Source: Planctomycetota bacterium
Lineage (GTDB): Bacteria; Planctomycetota; UBA1135; UBA2386
Assembly: GCA_016794425.1 (NCBI GenBank)
Contig: JAEUHR010000021.1
Coordinates: forward strand, 59,099 to 123,098
Direction of reading: 5' to 3'
DNA length: 64,000 nt
The first letter of the stretch is position 1. Each line of letters begins with the position of its first letter. Of the stretch, positions 1 through 8,711 are shown piece after piece. The notes beneath the pieces were generated by a model. The model saw nothing but the letters and a program-made list of their open reading frames with translations. It was not told where the DNA came from and did not search any database. Made by a program: the position numbers and the translations under genes.

Positions 1-2
1 GC

Positions 3-308
3 GGCCGCCGCATCCTGCGCGAGCTGCTGTTCGAGGACCCGGCGACCGTGTTCGACCTCGAGCGCGTGTTCGCGCTGGTGTCGGGCTTCGTCGACGAACT
101 CAGCGGCAGCCTGGTCGGCGACCGGACGCCGCGCGCGACGCTGCCGCTGCGCGACCCGACGCAGTGGCGCGTCGTCGATCTGCAGGCCGCTGACTTCGAC
201 GGCGCGCCCGGCGACGAACTGGTCGTCGTCTACGCGCCGGCGGACGGCGACGAGACGGCGCCGCGCGTCTACGACCTGCTGCGCTGGCCGGCGGTGGCGC
301 CGCGCTGA
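3..308 (+). CDS. C-terminal end of a protein of unknown function (5' truncated by window edge)
   Basis: The frame is open from the first bases of the window to a TGA at 306-308, so this is the last ~101 residues of a longer protein. The end contains an acidic stretch with a D-F-D-G-A-P-G-D-E-L pattern followed by a short beta-rich segment, reminiscent of FG-GAP/VCBS-type calcium-binding blades, but one partial repeat is too little to assign a family. It converges on the next gene, which is on the opposite strand, with only 7 bases between the stops. Function unknown. Confidence 0.6.
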   Translation, partial: GRRILRELLFEDPATVFDLERVFALVSGFVDELSGSLVGDRTPRATLPLRDPTQWRVVDLQAADFDGAPGDELVVVYAPADGDETAPRVYDLLRWPAVAPR

Positions 309-315
309 GCCGGCG

Positions 316-1581
316 TCACCGGTGCTTCAGGTACCACAGTTCCGCGGCCTTGACCGCGTCGCGGTTGGCCGCCGCGTCCTTGCCGGCGTCGTAGCCGAAC
401 GTGCCGCCGGCGAGTTCCTGCAGCGCGCGCGCCGCGGCACGCCGCTGCGGCGCGACGTCGCTGCGCAGCGCCTGCAGCACTTCGGGCAGTGCCGCCTTGC
501 CGCGCTGCACCAGCTGTTCGGCGCACACGTTCACGTCGGCGTCCTTCGAGTGCGGCCCGAGGTTGACGAGCCGCACGACGTGCGCGGTGACCGCCGCGGT
601 CTCCTTCTGGAACTTGCGGCGCAGGAACAGCACCGCGAACGCGGTCGGCACGCCGTGGCCGCGGCCGCGGTCGGCGTGTGTGCCGAGGTGGCCGTCGGCG
701 GCGCTGGTCCAGCCACCGCCGGGCATCTGCAGCCGCACCAACATCTGCGCACCGCGCCGGTACCAGTCCGCGCCGCCGACGTCGATCTGGTCGGTCAGGA
801 TCGCCGCGCGCTCGAGGCCGTAGTGGAAGTAGAAGCTCCAGCGTTCGTCCGGCGAGCCGATCGTGTCCACGTTGCGCGCGAACCACTGCCAGCCGCGGCC
901 GATGCGCCGGTCGAGTTCTTCGGTCGGCTGCGGCAGGTGCTGACGGCAGATCGCCAGCACGGCGATGCCGGCCGCCGTCATCGACGCGTACGACGCGAAG
1001 CCCGAGTTGCGGCGCCGGTAGCCGAACCCGCCGTAGGGATCCTGCTGCGCGCCGATCTCGTCGGCGAGCCGGGCCCACACGCGGCGGTCGACGGTCGCAC
1101 CGAGCGCGGCGCCGGCGCGCAGCCCGAGCGCCGCGTACTGCGTGTTGCTGAGGTCCCACTCGCCGCTGGCGCGCGTGTAGCCGAAGCCGCCGCTGCGGTC
1201 GCGGTGCGTCAGCAGTTCCTTGGTGTCGGCGGCGGCGATCTTCGCGCGGTCGGGGAACGCCGGCCAGGCCTCGAGCACGCACAGCCGCAGCGCCAGGTCG
1301 TAGGTCTGGTCGACCTGGGCCTTCGCGAGCCGCGCGATCGCGCGGCCCAGCACTTCGTCGTCGGCGGCGATGCCGTCGTGGATCGCCGCCAGCGTCAGCA
1401 GTGCCAGTTCGCCGGGCCGCGACGGCTGCTCGGCCACCTCGCGCAGGTGCGCCATCAGCGCCGGTCGCGCGGCATCGAGCGCCTGACGCACGTCGGCGTC
1501 GAGGTCGCCCTGGGTCGGCGCAGCCGCGGCGAGCCACGCCGCCGTGGCGGCAGCCAGCGGCGAACGGCGCGAGAGGGGCAT
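316..1581 (-). CDS. Exported terpenoid-cyclase/prenyltransferase-like repeat protein
   Basis: About 421 residues. The N-terminus (MPLSRRSP then an Ala-rich stretch to about residue 22) looks like a Sec or Tat signal peptide, which is why I chose the ATG at 1579-1581. The mature part is helical, with repeated Gly/aromatic motifs (GGFGYTR, GGFGYRRR, GGGWTS) typical of the alpha/alpha-barrel repeats shared by squalene cyclases, prenyltransferases and some exported planctomycete proteins. The DxDD motif of squalene-hopene cyclases is not seen, and the protein is much shorter than those enzymes, so it is probably a non-cyclase relative. Near the C-terminus is a short HEAT-like helical segment. Function unknown. 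Confidence 0.75.
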   Translation of the reverse strand: MPLSRRSPLAAATAAWLAAAAPTQGDLDADVRQALDAARPALMAHLREVAEQPSRPGELALLTLAAIHDGIAADDEVLGRAIARLAKAQVDQTYDLALRLCVLEAWPAFPDRAKIAAADTKELLTHRDRSGGFGYTRASGEWDLSNTQYAALGLRAGAALGATVDRRVWARLADEIGAQQDPYGGFGYRRRNSGFASYASMTAAGIAVLAICRQHLPQPTEELDRRIGRGWQWFARNVDTIGSPDERWSFYFHYGLERAAILTDQIDVGGADWYRRGAQMLVRLQMPGGGWTSAADGHLGTHADRGRGHGVPTAFAVLFLRRKFQKETAAVTAHVVRLVNLGPHSKDADVNVCAEQLVQRGKAALPEVLQALRSDVAPQRRAAARALQELAGGTFGYDAGKDAAANRDAVKAAELWYLKHR

Positions 1582-1701
1582 CGCCGGGCACGATAGTCGG
1601 CGCCACGACGGCGACCAACGGGGCCCCCTCGGGACGCCGGCGGTGCCGAAATGCGGCAGTTCGCCTGGACGGCGCGCATCCGTTCCCCCACCCTCGACCG
1701 A

Positions 1702-2586
1702 ATGCCGGGCATGCGCATCGCGATCTCGGGCGCGTCCGGCTTCGTCGGCCGCGCGGCCGCCGCCGACCTGGCCACCTCGGGCCACACCGTGGTGCGGTTG
1801 CAGCGCGGCCAGAACTGGCAGCCCGACACCGGCGCTCTCGACGCCGCGGCGCTGGGACCGTGCGACGCGGTGCTGCACCTGGCCGGCGAGAACGTCGCCG
1901 CCGGCCGCTGGACCGCCGCGCGCCGGCAGCGCATCCAGGACAGCCGCGGGCCGGTGACCGAACGGCTGTGCCGTGCGCTGGCGGCGCTGCCGCAGCGGCC
2001 GCGCGTGCTGGTCAGCGCTTCGGCGACCGGCATCTACGGCGACCGCGGCGACACCGAACTCGACGAACGCTCGCCGCCCGGCAGCGGCTTCCTGGCCGAC
2101 GTCGCGCGCGCCTGGGAGGCCGCGACCGTGCCGGCGCGCGACGCCGGCATCCGCGTCGTGCACCTGCGCATTGGCATGGTGCTGGACCCGGGCGGCGGCG
2201 CACTGCGGCGCATGCTGCCGCCGTTCCGGTGCTGCCTCGGCGGCCGCCTCGGCTCAGGCCGCCAGTGGGTGGCGTGGATCACGCTCAGTGACCTGCTGCG
2301 CGCGATCCGGTTCGTGCTCGAACACGACGAACTGCGTGGCCCGGTGCTGGCGGTGGCGCCCGAACCGGTGCGCAATGCCGGCTTCACGCAGGCGCTGGCC
2401 CGCGCGCTGCGGCGCCCGGCGGTGCTGCCGGTGCCGCGCTTCGCGCTGCGCGCGCTGTTCGGCGCGATGGCCGACGAGCTGCTGCTGGCCAGCCAGCGCT
2501 GTCGGCCGCAGGAACTCTGCCAGGCCGGCTTCCGCTTCGTGCACCCGTCGGTCGGACCGGCGCTGCAGGCGCTGCTCGGACATTGA
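1702..2586 (+). CDS. TIGR01777-family NAD(P)-dependent epimerase (YfcH-like)
   Basis: About 294 residues. A Rossmann fold begins immediately (M-R-I-A-I-S-G-A-S-G-F-V-G), and the later motifs LHLAGEN, SASATGIYG and the R-x-G-M-V-L-D segment are those of the TIGR01777/YfcH subgroup of extended SDR proteins, followed by the usual C-terminal substrate domain (DUF1731-like). The usual family length is about 300. The ATG at 1702 or the one at 1711 both fit; upstream in-frame codons add a low-complexity stretch without family character. The biological substrate of this family is not established. It stands alone between a minus-strand gene and the serpin gene. Confidence 0.88.
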   Translation: MPGMRIAISGASGFVGRAAAADLATSGHTVVRLQRGQNWQPDTGALDAAALGPCDAVLHLAGENVAAGRWTAARRQRIQDSRGPVTERLCRALAALPQRPRVLVSASATGIYGDRGDTELDERSPPGSGFLADVARAWEAATVPARDAGIRVVHLRIGMVLDPGGGALRRMLPPFRCCLGGRLGSGRQWVAWITLSDLLRAIRFVLEHDELRGPVLAVAPEPVRNAGFTQALARALRRPAVLPVPRFALRALFGAMADELLLASQRCRPQELCQAGFRFVHPSVGPALQALLGH

Positions 2587-2659
2587 CCCGGGCGGGAACC
2601 ACGCGTCGACTGGCGCGTTGCGGCGCCGCTTCTCCGCGGCCGAAGCGCCCCGTTCCCAC

Positions 2660-3889
2660 ATGCGCCCAACCCGACTGCTCGCGTCCCTTCTCGCCCCCGC
2701 GCTGACCTTGCCCTGCCTGGCCCAGAAGCCGCCGACCGACACCGAACGGCTCGCCGCCGCCTGCAACGCGTTCGCGGCCGACCTGCACGCCGCGCTCGGT
2801 CCGACGCAGGCGCCCACCTGCTCGCCGGGCAGCATCGCCATCGCGCTGCTGATGCTGCTGCCGGGCGCCGCCGGCGCGACCGCCGACGAGATCGCGACCG
2901 TGCTGCACCTGCCGGACGACCTGCGCGGCAACCGCATGCATGAGGCCGCGCGCGACCTGTTGCAGCAGGTCGGCCTGCTGCTGCCCGGCAGCCCGAACCG
3001 CGACCACGAGCCGTCGCCGCTGGCGCTGACCAACGATCTGTGGGTGCAGCGCGGCTTCGCGCTCGTGCCGTCCTACCCGCGGCTGTTGCGCGCGTCGTTC
3101 GGCGCGGCCAAGCACGACGTCGACTTCGCCGCCGATCCCGACAAGGCGCGCACCGCGATCAACCTCCACGTCGCGCAGGCCACCGGCGACCGCATCCGCG
3201 AACTGCTGGCCGAGGACGACGTGAACGCGCTGACGCGCGTCGTGCTGACCAACGCGCTGTGGTTCAAGGCGGGCTGGGCCCACGCCTTCACGGCCGGCAA
3301 CACGCAGGACCTGCCGTTCACGCTCGCCGACGGCACCACGGTGCCGGTGCCGACGATGCAGCAGCAGCAGCCGTTCGGCTGGGCCGAATCCGACGCGTGG
3401 GTCGCGGTGTCGATGCCGTTCGCGATCGGCACGGTGCAGTTCGAGGCCGTGGTGCCGCGCGATGGCCACACGCTGGCCGAGGCCGAACGGGCGCTGCTGC
3501 AGCGCAGCTTCGGGAAGATGGCAAACGAGCCGGTGCAGGTCGCGCTGCCGCGCTTTCTGGTGCAGGCCGCGCACCGGCTGCGCACCCCGCTGCTCGCGCT
3601 CGGCATGCGGCGCGCGTTCGACGCGAGCGCCGACTTCTCGGGCATCGAGCCGAAGCGCGAGCTGTTCGTCGACGACGTCGTGCACCAGACCTGGATCCAG
3701 GTCGACGAGCAGGGTTGTGAAGCCGCGGCGGCGACGGCGGTCGTACTGAAGGTGCGCAGCGCGGTCGTGCAGGGCCAGCCGAAGCAGTTCCGCGCCGACC
3801 GGCCGTTCGCGTTCGGCCTGCGCGACGCGCGCACCGGCCTGCTGCTGTTCGTCGGCCGCGTGACCGACCCGCGCTCGCGCCAGAGCTGA
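2660..3889 (+). CDS. Serpin-family protease inhibitor, exported
   Basis: About 409 residues with a signal peptide (cleavage near LPCLAQK, about residue 22). The serpin fold is clear: NDLWVQ, the R-V-V-L-T-N-A-L-W-F-K segment, the breach/shutter region, and a reactive-centre-loop hinge around residues 347-360 (DEQGCEAAAATAVV, compare the canonical E-E-G-T-E-A-A-A-A-T). The C-terminus has the classic R-P-F-x-F-x-L-R-D and G-L-L-L-F-V-G-R-V signature. The small residues in the hinge suggest an inhibitory serpin able to insert its loop. As an exported protein it would act in the periplasm or outside the cell. Bacterial serpins are patchily distributed and often considered acquired. Target protease unknown. 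Confidence 0.93.
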   Translation: MRPTRLLASLLAPALTLPCLAQKPPTDTERLAAACNAFAADLHAALGPTQAPTCSPGSIAIALLMLLPGAAGATADEIATVLHLPDDLRGNRMHEAARDLLQQVGLLLPGSPNRDHEPSPLALTNDLWVQRGFALVPSYPRLLRASFGAAKHDVDFAADPDKARTAINLHVAQATGDRIRELLAEDDVNALTRVVLTNALWFKAGWAHAFTAGNTQDLPFTLADGTTVPVPTMQQQQPFGWAESDAWVAVSMPFAIGTVQFEAVVPRDGHTLAEAERALLQRSFGKMANEPVQVALPRFLVQAAHRLRTPLLALGMRRAFDASADFSGIEPKRELFVDDVVHQTWIQVDEQGCEAAAATAVVLKVRSAVVQGQPKQFRADRPFAFGLRDARTGLLLFVGRVTDPRSRQS

Positions 3890-3954
3890 GCGGCGCTCGG
3901 CGATTCCGCGCGCCGGACGCGCCGCCGCGGCCGGCAGCGCGTAGACATCGCGCC

Positions 3955-4866
3955 ATGCCGTCCCCGCGCCTGCCGTCCGTCGGCTGCACCCTGGCCGTAC
4001 TCGCCGCCCTGTTCGCCGTCGGCACCGCCGCGCCGGCCCAGGAACCCGCCGCCGCGGCGCGCTGGCAGCGCTGGCTCACCGCCACCGCGCCGCCGGCCGC
4101 CGCCGAACTGCCCGCGCTGCTGACCGAACTGAACGGTCTGCTCGGCGCCCGCGACCCGCAGCTGCGCGACGACGTCGCGTTCACGTTGCTGGCGCGCTGG
4201 CTCGTGCGCGACCGCATCGTGCCGGTGGCCGAACGCCGCCGCCTGCTGGCCGCGTGGCTCGCCGGCCTGCACACCGCGCCAGGCGCAGACGAACCCGACC
4301 CGGCGCTGCGGCGCTCGTTCTCGGCGCTGTGCCTGTCGCTGCTGGTCGCGCTCGACAACCGCGAACCGTGGTGCACCGATGCCGAGTTCGCCGACGTGCT
4401 GGCACAGACCGCGGCCTGGCTCGGCCGCGAGCCCGACGAGCGCGGCTGGGACGAAGCGGTCGGCTGGGTGCACGGCACCGCGCACGCGGCCGACGTGCTG
4501 AAGTTCTGCGCGCGCAGCAGCCGGCTGCAGCCCGCCGACCAGACCCGGATCCTCGCCGCGCTCGCCGACCGGCTCGAACGCTGCACGGCGCCGTGGACCT
4601 GCGGCGAACCCGAACGGCTCGCGCGCGTCGTGCTCGCGCTGGCCTTGCGCGACGACGGCGACCTCGAGGCGCTCGAGGCCTGGCTCGAGCAGGTGGCGCC
4701 GACCGATCTGCCGCAGCCACCGACGCGCGCGGCCCTGGCCGCCGACCACAACCGGCGCGCGCTGCTGGCTTCGTTGTGCACGCTGCTGGACGTCACGCCC
4801 GCCGCCGGCCGCCTGGCCGAAGCGCGCGCGCGGGTCGTCGCCGCCGCCGCACGCAGCCTGCGCTGA
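3955..4866 (+). CDS. Exported helical protein of unknown function
   Basis: About 303 residues. The first ~29 residues form a signal peptide ending near A-P-A-Q-E. The remainder is Ala/Leu/Arg-rich and strongly helical, with no recognised motif; the helices could be HEAT/ARM-like, which would match the HEAT repeats in the next gene. It lies 65 bp after the serpin gene and 55 bp before the HEAT-VWA gene on the same strand, so co-transcription with the latter is plausible. Function unknown. Confidence 0.65.
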   Translation: MPSPRLPSVGCTLAVLAALFAVGTAAPAQEPAAAARWQRWLTATAPPAAAELPALLTELNGLLGARDPQLRDDVAFTLLARWLVRDRIVPVAERRRLLAAWLAGLHTAPGADEPDPALRRSFSALCLSLLVALDNREPWCTDAEFADVLAQTAAWLGREPDERGWDEAVGWVHGTAHAADVLKFCARSSRLQPADQTRILAALADRLERCTAPWTCGEPERLARVVLALALRDDGDLEALEAWLEQVAPTDLPQPPTRAALAADHNRRALLASLCTLLDVTPAAGRLAEARARVVAAAARSLR

Positions 4867-4921
4867 CGACCGCGCCGCCCGGCCCTTCCCCCGGCACCGC
4901 GGGCCCCGTAGAGGTGGCCGC

Positions 4922-6637
4922 ATGACGCCACGGGCCGCCCGCCTGCTCGCCTCCCTGCTGCCTTCGCTGCTGCTGCCGCCAGGCGCCGTCGCGCAGGACC
5001 CGCCGGCCGCCGACACAGCGCAGGTGCAGGCCGCGGACATCACCGCGTTCACCGCCTGGCTGAAGGAGTACGAGGCCGGCACGTTCCGCCTGGTCAAGGA
5101 CGGCAGCACCGACGAGGCGGCCGTCGCCGCGCTCGACGCGCGCATGGCCAAGGTCGCCGCGTGGAACACGCTCGAGGCGGCGCGCATGCTGTTCGCCGCC
5201 GCCAGCGTCGAACCGAAGGCGCCCGGCGCGCGCACGTCGACCGAGCTGGTCGACTTCTACCGCGAACTGCAGCCGTGGCGCGTGCAGGCGCTGGCGTGCA
5301 AGCACCTGCGCGCGATGACCAGCCAGGACGTGCTGCCGTGGCTGCTGGCGATGCTGAACGCCAAGGGCCTGCGCGCGGCGCAGCCGAACCAGGACCAGCG
5401 CAACGCCGCGGCGGTGCTGCGCGTGCTGGCCGGCCATCCGAGCGTCGAGGCGCAGCTCGAACTGCTGCGCGCCTGCCGCGCGATGCCGAGCGAGCTGCGC
5501 GTGCAGGCGGTCGCCGCGATGGCGAAGAACCCGACGCTCGAGCTGCTGCCGACGCTGCTCGAACTGCTGCGCGACGCCGAACCGAACGTGCGCATCGCCG
5601 CCGCCAACGCGATCGGCGAAGCGCTGCAGCCGCACGTCGACGAGACGCTCGGCAAGCAGCCCGACGCCGCGACGGTCGGCCTGCGCGACCAGGCGGTCGA
5701 GAAGCTCGAGGCGCTGCTGCTGAAGGACACGATCTGGCAGGTGCGCAGCAGCGCCGCGTTCGCGCTGGCGGTGATGCGCTGCAAGGCCGTCGTGCCGGCG
5801 CTGATCAAGGGCCTCGAAGCGGAGCTCGGCCGCAAGAAGGACCCGTGGGCGATGGACGTGCGGCTGCACAAGATCCTCGAGGGCCTGACCGGCCAGACCG
5901 TCGTGCGCGGCAGCGCGGCGCCGTGGAAGGCGTTCTGGGCCGCCGAGGGCGCGGCGTTCACGGTGCGGCCCAAGCCCAAGCCCGGCGAGAAGCCGGCCGT
6001 CGCGGACAAGTACGAGAAGTTCTTCGACCTCGAGGTCGAGAGCGACCGCGTGCTGTTCGTGCTCGACTTCAGCGGTTCGATGGCCGAACCGGCGAAGCTG
6101 ACGCCGCGCGGCACCGGCACGGCCGGCGACGGCGGCGTCACCGCCGAGACGACCAAGGCCGCGCTGGTCGTCAGCGAGCTGAAGAAGCTGATCCTGTCGC
6201 TGCCCGACGGCGCGCTGGTCAACCTGGTGGTGTTCGGCGACGACGTGCGCGTGTGGCGCGAGGAAGGCGGCCGGCCGGCGCTGGTCAAGCTCGACGACGA
6301 GTCGCGCGACGACCTGCTCGGCAACTTCCTCGACAACCTGCGGCCCAGCGGCTCCACCAACCTCTACGGCGCGCTCGACCGCGCGCTCGAGTTCGGCGAC
6401 CGCGGCCTCTACGACAAGTACTACGCGGCCGGCTTCGACACGCTCTACGTGATCAGCGACGGCGCGCCGACGGCCGGCGCGGTCGTCGACAAGGAGGAGA
6501 TCCGCCGCCGCGTGCGCGAGCGCAACGGCCTGCGCAAGGTCACGATCCACTGCATCACGTTCGGCGAGCAGAACGACATGGACTTCCTGCGGTCGATGGC
6601 GGAGGAGAACGGCGGCCGCCACATCCACGTCGACTGA
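4922..6637 (+). CDS. Exported HEAT-repeat and von Willebrand factor A domain protein
   Basis: About 571 residues. Signal peptide (residues 1-25, ending GAVAQD), then roughly 300 residues of HEAT-like helical repeats (for example the VQAVAAMAKNP and PNVRIAAANAIGEA segments), then a C-terminal VWA domain. The metal-ion-dependent adhesion site is visible as D-F-S-G-S (D382, S384, S386), and a later V-I-S-D-G-A-P-T motif supplies the usual downstream Asp. VWA domains bind ligands through a divalent cation; together with HEAT repeats this suggests an extracytoplasmic protein-interaction role. Partners are unknown. Confidence 0.88.
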   Translation: MTPRAARLLASLLPSLLLPPGAVAQDPPAADTAQVQAADITAFTAWLKEYEAGTFRLVKDGSTDEAAVAALDARMAKVAAWNTLEAARMLFAAASVEPKAPGARTSTELVDFYRELQPWRVQALACKHLRAMTSQDVLPWLLAMLNAKGLRAAQPNQDQRNAAAVLRVLAGHPSVEAQLELLRACRAMPSELRVQAVAAMAKNPTLELLPTLLELLRDAEPNVRIAAANAIGEALQPHVDETLGKQPDAATVGLRDQAVEKLEALLLKDTIWQVRSSAAFALAVMRCKAVVPALIKGLEAELGRKKDPWAMDVRLHKILEGLTGQTVVRGSAAPWKAFWAAEGAAFTVRPKPKPGEKPAVADKYEKFFDLEVESDRVLFVLDFSGSMAEPAKLTPRGTGTAGDGGVTAETTKAALVVSELKKLILSLPDGALVNLVVFGDDVRVWREEGGRPALVKLDDESRDDLLGNFLDNLRPSGSTNLYGALDRALEFGDRGLYDKYYAAGFDTLYVISDGAPTAGAVVDKEEIRRRVRERNGLRKVTIHCITFGEQNDMDFLRSMAEENGGRHIHVD

Positions 6638-6872
6638 ACGGCCGGCGCGCAGATCGCGCGCCGAGGGGGTCTCACGACCGTGCAGCCGCCATGAAGAATG
6701 GCCGCGCAGCGACGGTTCTTCCTGGTCGCGGCCAACGGCCTCGGCGGTGCCGAACGCACCCGCTGCCGCGCCGCCGCGCCGCCGCGGCTTGTCGCCTGGG
6801 ATCCCGGCCAGTAGCCTCGCCGCCCGGGGAGGACCGGTGCTCGCACCGCCGGTCACCACATCGCGGAGAGCC

Positions 6873-8708
6873 ATGCCACCACTCGCCCTCGCCTGCGTCG
6901 TTCTCGCCACCGTTGTCGTCGCGACCACCGGCCCGCTGCCCGCCGCCACGGCCGCGCGCCGGCTGCCCCAGCCCCCGCCCGCCTCGATGCTGGCCGGCGC
7001 GCCGCTCGGCTTCACCAGCCAGTTCGAGCCGTCCATCACCGTCAAGCTCGCCGGCTTCGTCGCTGGCGAGCCGCCGAACTGGCCGGCCGGCCTGCCGCAG
7101 CCGGACTTCGCCGGCTTCGCGCGCGCCATCGCGCCGCGCGACTGGCGGATCCCGGTGCCGATCCTGGCGATGTCGCTCGGCATCGACGTGCTGTCGATCG
7201 GCGAGGTGAGACTGCGGAACACGGAGTTCCCCGCCGAGCCGGCGCCGCTCGGCGTCGAGGGGCGCTACCCGCTGCTGAAGGTCGGCGACCACGGCTGGTA
7301 CGCGATCCTGTTCTCGGTCGATGAGGACCAGCTCGGCCCGTCGCCCGACCTCGCGCCCGATCTCGTTGCGGCGGCTGCGGCCGCGAAACTCGATCGGTCG
7401 GTGTTCTGCTACGTGCTGCCCGAGAGTTCGGGCGCGCGGCTGCAGGGCGAAGACGAGAGCCGGCTCGTGCTCGGCCCGGAGGCGCTGGGCCTGAGTGCCG
7501 AACGCGACGAGCAGGTGGTCGCGCTGAACACGCACATGGCGCTCTACACGACCGACCTCGGGCGCTATCCGGACCTGTTCACGACGCGGCCGCTGCCCGA
7601 ACAGCCGTCGATCTACTTCACGGTCGACACCACGCGCCTGCTCGAAGCCGAACGGCAGCAGCTCACGGAGGCGTGGAGACAGGACGCCGTGGCGCCGAAC
7701 ACAATCTACCAGAGCCAGTGGAACGGCACGGCGTGGCGGCACCCCATCGTCTACGCGACCGCCGCGCAACTGCGCCTCGAAGTGCCGCCGGACGTCGCGA
7801 TCGACGGCCTCGCGCTCGACACCAAGAAGCTGGGTTCGACGCGCCGCGAACACGAACTGCTGTTCTCGCTGCGCAGCACCACGAACCACGTGGTGGAGGC
7901 CGCGCAGCAGATCCAGTTCGTGCGGGTCGAAGACTCGGTGCCGCCCGATCCGCCGCGGCCGGTCGTCGTGCGGCGCCGCGACAACGGCTACGGCTCGCTG
8001 GCGCGCCAGGTGCGCGGCGGCCGCGGCATCGGCGACTTCTGCACGAAGGATCCGTGGGTCGTGGACGAACAGCGAAGCCAGTGGTGGCGCGCCGACCCGC
8101 TGCTGGACGACTTCTTCGTCGCGCGCCGGCTGCCGCCGCCCGACGCCCACCTGCTGCCGACCGAGCGCGGGCTGCGCTTCGTCGGTCTGGTACCGGCCAT
8201 ACCGCCCACGCCGTTCGGCTGGTTGCCCGAGCGCGAACCGCCGGCCGAAGGGGAGGCCCCGCCATCCGTGCTGGTGCGCGGACCGTTCGGTCGGCTGCTG
8301 CTGCCCGAACTGCGGCTCGGCATCGCGGCGTTCCGCCACCACGGCCGCGCGGGCGCGATGGTGCGCGCGTGCCTGTCGGGGCCGCTGCCGACACCGGTCG
8401 CCGGTGCCGCTCGCGTGCGCTGGGGTCTGCTCGCGAACTACACCGAGCCGACCGATGCCCCCGGCAACCTCACCTGGCTCGGCGAGCGCGAGCTGGCCTA
8501 CGCGGGCACGCCGGTCGCGCAGGACTTCCCGCTGCCGACCGACGGCGTGCTGCCGCCGCGCACCGGCACACCAGGCCCGGCGGGCAGCAGCAGCGCGGCC
8601 GCAGCTGCCCTGCCGGACGGCAGCAACCGCGGCGCGTTCGTGGTGCAGTGGCAGCTCGAGGCCGACGGCCGCACCTACGTGTCGCCGCTGGCGGCGCTGC
8701 GGTTCTGA
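6873..8708 (+). CDS. Exported or membrane-anchored protein of unknown function
   Basis: About 611 residues. The ATG at 6873 is chosen because GGAGAG lies at 6865-6870 and a hydrophobic signal sequence follows (residues 3-25). The mature protein has a mixed, likely beta-rich composition, with scattered W/Y residues and Pro-rich stretches (for example P-P-D-P-P-R-P near the middle, and a P-G-P-A-G-S-S-S linker near the end). I do not recognise a domain. It ends 3 bp before the GTG of the kinase gene, so the two are probably translated from one mRNA and may act together. Confidence 0.65.
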   Translation: MPPLALACVVLATVVVATTGPLPAATAARRLPQPPPASMLAGAPLGFTSQFEPSITVKLAGFVAGEPPNWPAGLPQPDFAGFARAIAPRDWRIPVPILAMSLGIDVLSIGEVRLRNTEFPAEPAPLGVEGRYPLLKVGDHGWYAILFSVDEDQLGPSPDLAPDLVAAAAAAKLDRSVFCYVLPESSGARLQGEDESRLVLGPEALGLSAERDEQVVALNTHMALYTTDLGRYPDLFTTRPLPEQPSIYFTVDTTRLLEAERQQLTEAWRQDAVAPNTIYQSQWNGTAWRHPIVYATAAQLRLEVPPDVAIDGLALDTKKLGSTRREHELLFSLRSTTNHVVEAAQQIQFVRVEDSVPPDPPRPVVVRRRDNGYGSLARQVRGGRGIGDFCTKDPWVVDEQRSQWWRADPLLDDFFVARRLPPPDAHLLPTERGLRFVGLVPAIPPTPFGWLPEREPPAEGEAPPSVLVRGPFGRLLLPELRLGIAAFRHHGRAGAMVRACLSGPLPTPVAGAARVRWGLLANYTEPTDAPGNLTWLGERELAYAGTPVAQDFPLPTDGVLPPRTGTPGPAGSSSAAAAALPDGSNRGAFVVQWQLEADGRTYVSPLAALRF

Positions 8709-8711
8709 ACC

